From: Acidobacteriota bacterium | GTDB lineage: Bacteria; Acidobacteriota; Blastocatellia; Pyrinomonadales; Pyrinomonadaceae | Length of the DNA: 64,000 nucleotides | Direction of reading: 5' to 3' | NCBI GenBank assembly: GCA_029781855.1 | Contig: JAKOVX010000042.1 | Span: forward strand, 62,001-126,000 | Part shown: piece by piece, positions 44,530-52,083 of the stretch | Position numbering within the stretch: the stretch's first letter is position 1 | Layout: each line of letters opens with the position of its first letter | Position numbers and translations under genes: made by a program | The notes under the pieces: model-generated | Databases searched by the model: none | What the model saw: only the letters and a program-made list of their open reading frames with translations | What the model was told of the DNA's origin: nothing

Positions 44530-44999
44530 TCTTTTTTATGCTCCTTCTTCCGGCCGAAGCCTTTCAAAAGAGTGGTGGTTCTCGCATGTACACGTTCGAA
44601 CCACCGATTTTGTATTCCGAAGCCGCTCTGCGGGGAGCCTTCTCCGGTCAGCACCCACTCCACTTTCGTTTTGCGTTGGCGTTCTCACGCCGTGGTGCCA
44701 TTAGGTTTTTGTTGTGGTGGCTTTACCTCCACCGCCGGTTACGTTCCCGGCAACGAGGCCCGTTCCTTTCGGATCGGACGACTTCGGCACCTTTCAGGAT
44801 GATCATTTCCATCAGGCTTCAACCGTTTTTATCCGGCTGAATCACGTCGCCTTTCGGCTTCGCAAGCCCAAGCCTTTCGGCTTCGACTCCAGGCGTCCAA
44901 GACAGTGGCTTTCCGCTCCTTCTGTCTGCGAACGGTGTGTCACCACCTCCGTTCCACCTCCCGGTGCCGGTCAAAATGCCCGTAAGCAATCTCGACTGT
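44494..44999 (-). ncRNA. Candidate structured non-coding RNA or long leader of the obg operon, about 505 nt
   Basis: Bounded by a promoter (45006-45033) and an intrinsic terminator (44494-44529), with no long reading frame. The minus-strand RNA would hold at least four GNRA-tetraloop hairpins: GGCGT-GAGA-ACGCC (44678-44691), TCC-GAAA-GGA (44764-44773), GCC-GAAA-GGC (44849-44858) and AGCC-GAAA-GGCT (44871-44882). An 8-bp stem GGTGGTTC/GAACCACC (44574-44605) and GGTGG/CCACC (44716-44733) add to it. It lacks the conserved cores of RNase P RNA, tmRNA and SRP RNA. One caveat is a 29-codon Gly-rich frame (GTG, 44701-44790, minus) that might encode a peptide. Confidence 0.5.
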
Positions 45000-45005
45000 G
45001 AAGCT

Positions 45006-45033
45006 ATCTTACACCCGAAAAATCGGAAGTCAA
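45006..45033 (-). promoter_or_regulatory. Predicted promoter of the candidate RNA / obg operon
   Basis: On the minus strand TTGACT (45028-45033), 16 bp, TAAGAT (45006-45011). It reads toward obg, and the DnaA-box cluster begins 43 bp upstream of its -35. Confidence 0.55.
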
Positions 45034-45075
45034 GTAGAAAATACTTTAACTATTGCCCTTATTTTATCGACGTTC

Positions 45076-45250
45076 TGTGGAAATCCTGTGGAAAAGCCGC
45101 CGTTTCGATGTGGATAAAAATGTGGAAAATTCTGCAAGTTCAAATGAGACATTATTTACGAAATCGAGCCGAAAAATCGGCCATTCGGCCAACACCTCAA
45201 AATGATCGTAAAATAATTAGATATTCATCAAAAAAAGATGTTGACAGAGC
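45076..45250. promoter_or_regulatory. Cluster of four phased DnaA boxes with adjacent AT-rich tract
   Basis: Boxes on the plus strand: TGTGGAAAT (45076-45084, one mismatch), TGTGGAAAA (45087-45095), TGTGGATAA (45109-45117, perfect consensus) and TGTGGAAAA (45121-45129). All share one orientation, and their starts are 11, 22 and 12 bp apart, close to whole helical turns. AT-rich sequence with few G or C follows (about 45200-45236). From 45251 to 45346 I see nothing else. It could be the chromosomal origin, a DnaA-titration site, or DnaA control of the obg promoter. Confidence 0.6.
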
Positions 45251-45346
45251 CAAAAAAGAACAAAATTAGCCGCTGAGAGCGCGAAAATCTTGTTGCAGAT
45301 CGCGCAAAGGAATATCTTGTGTCGAGAAATGGGTGCGAACGCCTGA

Positions 45347-47122
45347 TCAATTATCGACGGATTCAACCGAATTGATGGTGGTGTAGGCTCCGTCACGCTT
45401 TACTTTGATCTTGAGGCGTGGAGACACGCCGGGGGCATTTGATTCCGATCGATAAGTAACGACGTAGGCGGTCCGCAGCTGAAGAACGATGTCCTGATAA
45501 GCCTTTTGGATCTGGCTGATCTGCGTGATCGGATAATAGACGCCACCCGAGACCTTTGCGAGACGCTCACCCTCCCCCTCGGACTTCGCCGTGAGCGACA
45601 TATATTTTTTACGCATCGGGTCGATATCGGCGTTCTTGTTCTGTTCGGCCAGAGCGATGAGTCCGGAGGGCACGTAGAGCGGGTAGATTAGCGCTCCGCT
45701 TTCCTGGATAGAACCCATCAGCGAATCGAACGCCAGGAACGACCGGTTGTCGTCGCCGTCGGTGAGGATCACTATCGCCGTCCGCTGGCCCCTGAGCGGC
45801 CGAAGCGTGTCCGCAACTGTATAGGCAAGGGCATCATAATATGCCGTCCCACCTCCGGCGTCGAACGTATCGAGACTCTCGGACAATTTGGCCTTGTCGG
45901 TCGAAAACGTCGATAGGACTTTGACGTCTTCATTAAAGATGATAATTGAGACGCGGTCCTTCTTATCGACCGTTTCGACAAAATTGCGAGCCGCTTTGCG
46001 AATAAAGTTGACGTAATTTTCGACACTGCCCGAAACGTCCAGCAACAAAACGAGATTAAACGGAGCAGTCGAAGGGCTTACCGATAGTATGTCACGTGCT
46101 GAACCCGACTCGGTGACCTCGAAATCAGCCGCATTTAACCCGGCGATGGCACGGTTGCTGAGGTCGGTAACCCGCACCAGAGCCCGTTTCAATCCGGGGC
46201 CGCCGTTATTTTCAGGATTTGTTTTGGTTGCAAATGTAGGTTCCCGCTTGTACGGAGGCAAGCTTCGAGCGTAGTCGCCGTAGTACTTTGGTGCTGAACG
46301 GCGGATGGCTTCCATCAACAGGGAATCGCCGCTACGGACGATCGCCTTGGCTGCATTCGTGAGTGGACGCTCGCGCAGGTCGCTGCCGACCTCGCTCGGC
46401 GGCACGTTCAACAAAATTATCCCGCGAGCGGTGGTTATGTTGAGCGAAACCGAACGCTCGACCTTTGGCTCCGTGTTCGAGCCTGGCGGATCGGCCGGAT
46501 TTTCGTCGGCCGGTGCCGAATTCTCTTCGGGAGCAGTTTTACCATTTGGTTTGACCTTTCTCGCCTCGCCATAAGTCCCACGGATCTCAAATCGCCCAGC
46601 TGACCGCTCTTTGACCGGTGCAAGCTCAAAATCAGCGACGAATCTCGGTCGCGATTCCGTCCAGAGAAACTGGTAATGCAGATCATCGGTCGGCACATCG
46701 AGTGTCGTCGTCCCCGTGTCGGTCTTTGCCTGAACCGATGCGAAGTTCCCTGAAATATCTACGGCTCCAGCTTCTGTTTCGACCTTGATCACGGCTCTCG
46801 CCGGGACCGATAGGACAAGATCGATGCGTTTCTTGCTATTTTTCGTCAAGACCTCGATCGACGCGCGCCCCTCCGATCGCGTTATCTTGATCTCGGATTC
46901 CGCAACTCCAGCCGGCGATTTTGCCGTTAGCTTGCCCGAATTCGCTGCTCCCTTTGCGTCAGTCACCGCTATCAAGGCAACTCGCCCGTAGTGGTTTATC
47001 ACGTCGACGGCTGGTGCCGGCCCGAGTGCGAGTTCACGCACTACGTCCTGTGCTGCCGCGGGAATAGCAAGCACAAGAAAAACGAGAATGATCGGAAGTG
47101 AAAATGGAGCTTTTGGTCTCAT
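45347..47122 (-). CDS. Secreted VWFA-domain protein with N-terminal beta-helical region
   Basis: A signal peptide (residues 1-24) is followed by about 130 residues resembling DUF4097-like adhesin repeats (IDLVLSVPARAVIKVETEAG, AVDISGNFASVQAKTDTG), an acidic Pro-rich linker, and a VWFA domain with MIDAS motif DVSGS, the Thr in GGGTAYYDAL and LTDGDDN. It ends RTAYVVTYRSESNAPGVSPRLKIKVK. It is the longest VWFA protein in the window (591 residues). The kinase gene upstream stops 3 bp before its ATG, so the two form an operon; control of, or signalling through, the kinase is plausible. Confidence 0.88.
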   Translation of the reverse strand: MRPKAPFSLPIILVFLVLAIPAAAQDVVRELALGPAPAVDVINHYGRVALIAVTDAKGAANSGKLTAKSPAGVAESEIKITRSEGRASIEVLTKNSKKRIDLVLSVPARAVIKVETEAGAVDISGNFASVQAKTDTGTTTLDVPTDDLHYQFLWTESRPRFVADFELAPVKERSAGRFEIRGTYGEARKVKPNGKTAPEENSAPADENPADPPGSNTEPKVERSVSLNITTARGIILLNVPPSEVGSDLRERPLTNAAKAIVRSGDSLLMEAIRRSAPKYYGDYARSLPPYKREPTFATKTNPENNGGPGLKRALVRVTDLSNRAIAGLNAADFEVTESGSARDILSVSPSTAPFNLVLLLDVSGSVENYVNFIRKAARNFVETVDKKDRVSIIIFNEDVKVLSTFSTDKAKLSESLDTFDAGGGTAYYDALAYTVADTLRPLRGQRTAIVILTDGDDNRSFLAFDSLMGSIQESGALIYPLYVPSGLIALAEQNKNADIDPMRKKYMSLTAKSEGEGERLAKVSGGVYYPITQISQIQKAYQDIVLQLRTAYVVTYRSESNAPGVSPRLKIKVKRDGAYTTINSVESVDN

Positions 47123-47125
47123 GTC

Positions 47126-49474
47126 CTAAGACTTGCTCGGGATCCGACCGGACTGTATCAACCGCTGGCGAACGCGTTCCTGCCATTTCTTGCGCGGACC
47201 TTCTTCGTCCTCGAAACGCTCGATGAGTTCGTTCATCGACTCCCCACCGGCAAGCCTGGTTTTCAAGTAAAGCAACGCAACTATGATAGCAGAAAACGAC
47301 AGAATAAATATTTGAAGAGGCAGCCAGATGAGCTGGACGAGAGACTCGAGGATAGAGTGTTTGACTCGTGACTGCATGTCCTGTTCACCGTCACTCACTG
47401 ATATGCTGTCACCAGGGCCGACGTTTATCTTGAGCCCCTGCGACTTTTCGGGAATTGGGTTTTCTGCGGTTTCCGGAGCATGAACCGGCGGCGGGGCACC
47501 GGACCGTTCGGGTGACACGATCACCGGCTCTTTTTTCGTAGAGTCGATAGCCTTGGATGTAACATTTACAAGTAGAGACACAGATGCCGCAAGGAGCATC
47601 GGTATCAGGAACATTATAAATCCGGCACCGATAGAGGTCATAAACGAACGTTTGACCAACTGCCGCGAACGCAAGAGGGATCGTGAGATGCTGACCGACT
47701 CCATCATCACAACGGGTGACACCAGCATCAGATTGACGTAACCCCAGAAAAAGCCATACAACGCACCGAGCGTCGCGCCAACTCCGCTTATAATGATCGT
47801 TGTTTCGCCCAAACCCGTGAACGGCGAGATGACCAGGCCGACAACTCCGAGAACGATCAATCCGGCGATCGAGCCAAGAAACGCAGTCACAAATGGCCCG
47901 ATCGCGACAAACACGCCGCTGCCGGCAAGCTTTTTCCATTTCTTACGGACTTCAAAGAGTGCCGGCCGCAGACGGACAGGACGCAACGGCACGGCCAAAT
48001 ACTGAGTCACGATCCAGACGATCGTTCCAACGATCAGCGTCGCGCAAAAGGCACTCGCGAGAGTTACCAGCAACATTACCGCCCCTGACAATAAGGTTCC
48101 GACCCACTCGGTGACCAGGCCGCTAACCCGCATAAATGAGAAGGTAACCTGAAGTACGGTCAAAACGATCACCGGGATCTCGAAAAAGGCAGTCAGCAGC
48201 ACAAATTTCGGCAAATGCTCGCTGTAGATCACCAGTGCCCGCCGCAGAAGCCCGAAAATGCCCTCAGACCTCGACCGCATCACGCTCGCGAAACCTTCGG
48301 CTGTTTGCGGCCGATCATCCGGGTTCTTTTCCAATGCCTGATGGACCGCGTGCCTCATCTTTCGACGGACGCCTTTAGCCTTGAGCGGACGCGGCGACAT
48401 GGACATATGCGATTCCATAACATCCTTGTAATCGCCTACGAAAGGCGTGCTACCCGAAAGCATTTGGTATGCGATAACGCCCAGGCTATAGATATCAGAT
48501 CGCGTGTCCAGGTGTTCACCGCGACACTGTTCGGGCGACATATAAAGCGGAGTGCCAAGGACGGCTCCGACACGCGTGAGTCCGGCGTTGCTCGGCGTGT
48601 CGAGGAGTGACTTCCCGGCAGTCACCGGCCGTTCGAGATCCGCGTCGTTTTTGTGGACCGTGCCTATACGCGTTCCGATCGTGTCTTGATCGATGTTCGC
48701 CTTATCGGAATCAACAAAAATGGCGGTCTTGTTCTCGTTTCCAATAGATTCGGCTTGCACCGTGGCTCCATCGCCGGCAAGCGTGCCATGATCGGCTGTC
48801 TGGACGATCGTCTCAGCCTCGGAAACGAACGTCGGCGAATGGTCACCGACGATCGTTCCATCTCCGCGGGCGCCGGAAAGCGTCTCTCTCGCGGTTCCGG
48901 TGATGGTGGGGAGAGGAGCATGTGACGAAACGCCGTTGGCGGATCCGGCGACATCTTGATGCTCAAGTTTGGCAATGCCGAAATCCAGCACTTTCACCGT
49001 GTAGCCGCCTCGCTGATTGGGTTCAAGCCAAATGTTATCGGGTTTCAGGTCTCGGTGGATGATCCCCTGTTCGTGGGCTTCCTGAACTGCGGAGCAGACT
49101 TGCTCAAGAATATCGAGTGTCCATTGCACCGGGAGATTTCGCTCCTCATCGAGGATCTCGCCCAACGTGCAGCCGTCGAGGTATTCCATTACCAAATATG
49201 CCACCTGGCCGCTCGATGTTTCGGCAAAGCCAAAGTCGGTGACGTCCACGACGTTCGGGTGCCTGAGTCGACCGGCCGCACGAGCTTCGCGTCGAAACCG
49301 TTCGACAAACTCCGACCGCTGCATATACTGCGGAGCGATGATCTTCACAGCTACCGGACGTTCGGTCCCGAGGTGGGTAGCGAGATAGACTGTTCCCATT
49401 CCGCCGCGGCCGAGTTCGCGTTCGATACGGTATTTTCCGTCGAGTGTCTGGCCGATGTGATCAGGGTGCTTCAT
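47126..49474 (-). CDS. Membrane Ser/Thr protein kinase with a long activation-segment insertion
   Basis: A eukaryotic-like (PknB-type) kinase domain is complete: G-loop ELGRGGMGTVY (about 20-30), Lys 44, HRDLKPDN (140-147), DFG (164-166) and the SPEQ motif (313-316). Between DFG and SPEQ lie about 146 residues instead of 20-25, an insert rich in Thr, Ser, Asp and Gly. After the kinase domain (ending about 390) there are six or more hydrophobic segments (about 405-690), a periplasmic-like Pro-rich loop and a charged cytoplasmic tail. It phosphorylates proteins at the inner face of the membrane; targets are unknown. It is followed at 3 bp by the VWFA gene. Confidence 0.92.
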   Translation of the reverse strand: MKHPDHIGQTLDGKYRIERELGRGGMGTVYLATHLGTERPVAVKIIAPQYMQRSEFVERFRREARAAGRLRHPNVVDVTDFGFAETSSGQVAYLVMEYLDGCTLGEILDEERNLPVQWTLDILEQVCSAVQEAHEQGIIHRDLKPDNIWLEPNQRGGYTVKVLDFGIAKLEHQDVAGSANGVSSHAPLPTITGTARETLSGARGDGTIVGDHSPTFVSEAETIVQTADHGTLAGDGATVQAESIGNENKTAIFVDSDKANIDQDTIGTRIGTVHKNDADLERPVTAGKSLLDTPSNAGLTRVGAVLGTPLYMSPEQCRGEHLDTRSDIYSLGVIAYQMLSGSTPFVGDYKDVMESHMSMSPRPLKAKGVRRKMRHAVHQALEKNPDDRPQTAEGFASVMRSRSEGIFGLLRRALVIYSEHLPKFVLLTAFFEIPVIVLTVLQVTFSFMRVSGLVTEWVGTLLSGAVMLLVTLASAFCATLIVGTIVWIVTQYLAVPLRPVRLRPALFEVRKKWKKLAGSGVFVAIGPFVTAFLGSIAGLIVLGVVGLVISPFTGLGETTIIISGVGATLGALYGFFWGYVNLMLVSPVVMMESVSISRSLLRSRQLVKRSFMTSIGAGFIMFLIPMLLAASVSLLVNVTSKAIDSTKKEPVIVSPERSGAPPPVHAPETAENPIPEKSQGLKINVGPGDSISVSDGEQDMQSRVKHSILESLVQLIWLPLQIFILSFSAIIVALLYLKTRLAGGESMNELIERFEDEEGPRKKWQERVRQRLIQSGRIPSKS

Positions 49475-49777
49475 TTAACTGTGAAAGAAAAAACTCTAAC
49501 CGCTTTTGCAAACCTAATGCAAGTAATTACGGTTTGTAGATACGTTAAGTTTTGGGTTTTGTGTAAGGTTTGGTAAAGAAAAAAGGTACAACGGCAAGAC
49601 GGCATCGTATTGAGTCTGCTAATGACCGATCGACAACAACGTGCGTGTGAAATTCACGAGCCACTAAGGCTCGGATCACCTTGAGTTTCGAAGGGGTTTA
49701 GATTACACTTTCGGAAATTTTCATTTCAGGCCGTCGTCTCTCCCTGTAATAGTGAAGACTGAGTCGTTGCATTTATG
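49475..49777. other. Divergent spacer between kinase and recA
   Basis: No gene is seen. Small hairpins GTGAAATTCAC and GAGCC/GGCTC occur near 49646-49673. No recognised SOS box was found. Confidence 0.4.
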
Positions 49778-49785
49778 AAACGCTC

Positions 49786-49814
49786 TTGCATAGACGCCCT
49801 GACTGTGTTAATTT
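49786..49814 (+). promoter_or_regulatory. Predicted recA promoter
   Basis: TTGCAT (49786-49791), 17 bp, TAATTT (49809-49814), about 64 bp before the start codon. A LexA operator of a known type is not apparent. Confidence 0.4.
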
Positions 49815-49877
49815 CGAATGAGCGGGACAACGCTACTTCCAGAAATCGGTACCGAAAACTTCAGGAGAAAAGATCTT

Positions 49878-50888
49878 ATGAGTTTGGATAAGGGTAAAGC
49901 GATCGAATCTGCACTTGCACAGATCGAGAAAAAATTTGGCAAAGGTTCGATAATGCGTCTCGGTGAACGGCCGCACGAAGATGTTGGCGCGATCTCAACG
50001 AATTGTTTGAGCCTCGACGCGGCGATAGGCGTCGGCGGATTTCCGCGCGGCCGAATCGTCGAAGTTTACGGTCCGGAGAGCTCCGGAAAAACGACTCTCG
50101 CCCTGACCGTCGTCGCGTCCGCGCAGAAAATGAGTGGAATTTGCGCATATATCGATGCCGAACACGCGATGGATCCGGAATACGCGACCAAACTCGGCGT
50201 CAACATCGACGACATGCTCATTTCGCAACCGGATTCCGGCGAGCAGGCTCTCGAGATCGCTGAAACGCTGGTTCGTTCCAATAGTGTCGACGTGATCGTC
50301 ATCGACTCGGTCGCGGCCCTCGTACCGCGAGCCGAGCTTGACGGCGAAATGGGTGATTCGCTTCCGGGACTTCAGGCTCGATTGATGTCGCAGGCACTTC
50401 GAAAGATCACGGCGATCGTGTCGAGCTCGCACACGTGCTTTATCTTTATTAATCAGCTTCGGGAAAAGATCGGAGTGTTCTTCGGCTCGCCTGAGACAAC
50501 GACGGGAGGTAAGGCTTTGAAATTTTACGCCAGTCTCCGGCTCGATATCCGCCGGATCGGCGCGATCAAAGACGGCGATAAGGTCGTCGGAAACCGGACC
50601 CGCGTCAAGGTGGTCAAGAACAAATGCGCTCCGCCGTTTCGCGAATCGGAATTCGACATTATGTACGGCGAAGGTATCTCGCGCGAAGGCGACCTCCTCG
50701 ACCTTGCCGTAAATCACAACATTGTTGAGAAGAGCGGCGCGTGGTTCTCGTTCAAGGGAGAACGTCTCGGCCAGGGACGCGACAATGTCAAAAATATGCT
50801 CAAGACAAATCCCGAACTGCTTGAGCGGATCGAAACGGACGTCAAGGTGGAACTTGGTTTCAGTAAATCCGAAGCGGCCGTCGGTTAA
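49878..50888 (+). CDS. recA: Recombinase RecA
   Basis: RecA forms filaments on single-stranded DNA, performs strand exchange and triggers LexA cleavage. Walker A GPESSGKT (about 65-72), the FIDAEHALDP-like [13 protein letters not shown], Walker [13 protein letters not shown], loop L1 ([22 protein letters not shown] region), [10 protein letters not shown] and [10 protein letters not shown] with loop L2 are all in order. ATG 49878 (AGGAG 10 nt before it) is chosen over 49818, which would add 20 residues with no family match. 336 residues is normal. Confidence 0.98.
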   Translation: MSLDKGKAIESALAQIEKKFGKGSIMRLGERPHEDVGAISTNCLSLDAAIGVGGFPRGRIVEVYGPESSGKTTLALTVVASAQKMSGICAYIDAEHAMDPEYATKLGVNIDDMLISQPDSGEQALEIAETLVRSNSVDVIVIDSVAALVPRAELDGEMGDSLPGLQARLMSQALRKITAIVSSSHTCFIFINQLREKIGVFFGSPETTTGGKALKFYASLRLDIRRIGAIKDGDKVVGNRTRVKVVKNKCAPPFRESEFDIMYGEGISREGDLLDLAVNHNIVEKSGAWFSFKGERLGQGRDNVKNMLKTNPELLERIETDVKVELGFSKSEAAVG

Positions 50889-50917
50889 CAAGCTGTTCGC
50901 AACAAATCGAAAAAAAA

Positions 50918-50945
50918 GGGCACCTCCAAGGAGGATGCCCTTTTT
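50918..50945. terminator. recA terminator (bidirectional)
   Basis: Stem GGGCA-CCTCC / GGAGG-a-TGCCC with one bulge and a 2-nt loop, preceded by A8 and followed by T5. It serves recA and the convergent lipoprotein gene. Confidence 0.9.
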
Positions 50946-50967
50946 GATATGGCGGATGCGAGTATTA

Positions 50968-51414
50968 CTACGGTTTTAAGATCTTGTTCGTATTCTTGCG
51001 CATCATCTGGTCGCCGCTATTACTCTTTTTCATCATTTGGTTGTTTACGGTTGACGCGGCATTTGAATTAGTCGATTGTTGTTGCATCGCCTTTCGAATT
51101 TCCTCGGGTGAAGGGATTCCAGGTGTCGGCGTCACGCCGGGCTTGATACCTTTTTTGAGCGTCGCAGGATCCGGGATGCCGGGCGTAGGCGTAGCCCCCT
51201 TTGGCAAGTTGGCGATCGTGGGCGGAATTCCGGGTGTCGAGTTCCCCGAGGGTTGGATCGGCTCCGAATTGAGTCCCGGCGGCATATTAGCCGGATCGAG
51301 TTTCATGGCTTTGTTTGCGTTGGCGTTGGAGTTTGTATTAGCGGGCCCGGAACTGCCGCAGGCCACTGAAAATACTGCAATTGCAAGAGCAGCGATAAGG
51401 AATAAGTACTTCAT
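50968..51414 (-). CDS. Small Pro/Thr-rich probable lipoprotein
   Basis: The signal sequence MKYLFLIAALAIAVFSVAC ends in a plausible lipobox Cys at residue 19. The mature protein is low in complexity: an Asn/Ala-rich stretch, then repeats of the form P-T-P-G-I-P (TPGIPP, TPTPGIPDP, TPTPGIPSP) and an Asn/Met/Lys-rich end. It is probably unfolded and anchored in the envelope; no function is known. A G-rich ribosome-binding site (GGGGGA) precedes the ATG at 51414, which is preferred over one at 51447. Confidence 0.72.
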   Translation of the reverse strand: MKYLFLIAALAIAVFSVACGSSGPANTNSNANANKAMKLDPANMPPGLNSEPIQPSGNSTPGIPPTIANLPKGATPTPGIPDPATLKKGIKPGVTPTPGIPSPEEIRKAMQQQSTNSNAASTVNNQMMKKSNSGDQMMRKNTNKILKP

Positions 51415-51713
51415 AAAATTCACGATCCCCCAATAAAAACGTAACAATGCCGGTTTGAAGGTTGCATCGCCGGGGGTCAGCGACGGCGTTCAAACCGGCA
51501 TAGGCAGGTTTCAAACGGACTTTGTAGCCGTGGTTGCGGACTACTAAAGAGTGATTATAAAACTCTCGCAGTCTTTGTCAATAACTATTTATTCGAGCTT
51601 ATCCGGGTTTTGCGATCAATAGAACTACGGTCATTCCGACGATTTGACATAAGGAAAGTGCTTACTTAAACTTAGAGGTTCGTGCGGACGTGCGACCCGT
51701 TCGCAGAGTCTCG

Positions 51714-51789
<76 letters not shown>

Positions 51790-51806
51790 ATTTTTCCAAC
51801 AACTTA

Positions 51807-51831
51807 GGGCTGCCGTAATGGCAGCCCTTTT
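51807..51831 (+). terminator. Terminator of tRNA-Phe
   Basis: Perfect 8-bp stem GGGCTGCC/GGCAGCCC, 5-nt loop, then T4. Confidence 0.88.
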
Positions 51832-51871
51832 GTCTGATATGCACCTTCCGTGCAACGCCTAGGTTATTCGA

Positions 51872-51990
51872 TCACCTGACAAACTAATTCGGCACCGGAA
51901 CGTCGCCGGCGGAGCCGAATTGCCGGATGTTTACGACTTTGGAGGCATACTCACGCGAATAGGCTCGGAAACCGTTGTGGTCAGCTCTAC
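51872..51990 (-). pseudogene. Relic of the 3' end of an FG-GAP repeat gene
   Basis: The minus strand reads VVNIRQFGSAGDVPVPN, a stop, then FVR and a second stop, which is the closing QFG-x-GDVPVP pattern of the FG-GAP-repeat proteins found elsewhere in the window. A homologous relic lies at 61017-61075. The rest of the gene is gone. The stretch up to 52083 shows nothing else. Confidence 0.5.
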
Positions 51991-52083
51991 CAAAAAAAAG
52001 AACGTCAAACGGTGCGAGTATGAACGGCGGTTTGCACCGTTACGAGCCCTTCACTCTGTTCCATCGGGAGACAAAAGCGCGGA

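Noticed and set aside
44494..44999. RNase P RNA, tmRNA or SRP RNA as the identity of the candidate RNA
   Set aside because: The conserved GAGGAAAGTCC core of RNase P, the tRNA-like ends and tag frame of tmRNA, and the GGAAGCAGC loop of SRP RNA were looked for and not found.
49741..49877. LexA/SOS box before recA
   Set aside because: No E. coli-type or Bacillus-type SOS palindrome is present; an acidobacterial motif could not be assessed by eye.
49995..50891. A 298-codon minus-strand open frame opposite recA
   Set aside because: Fully antisense to recA and without any known motif.
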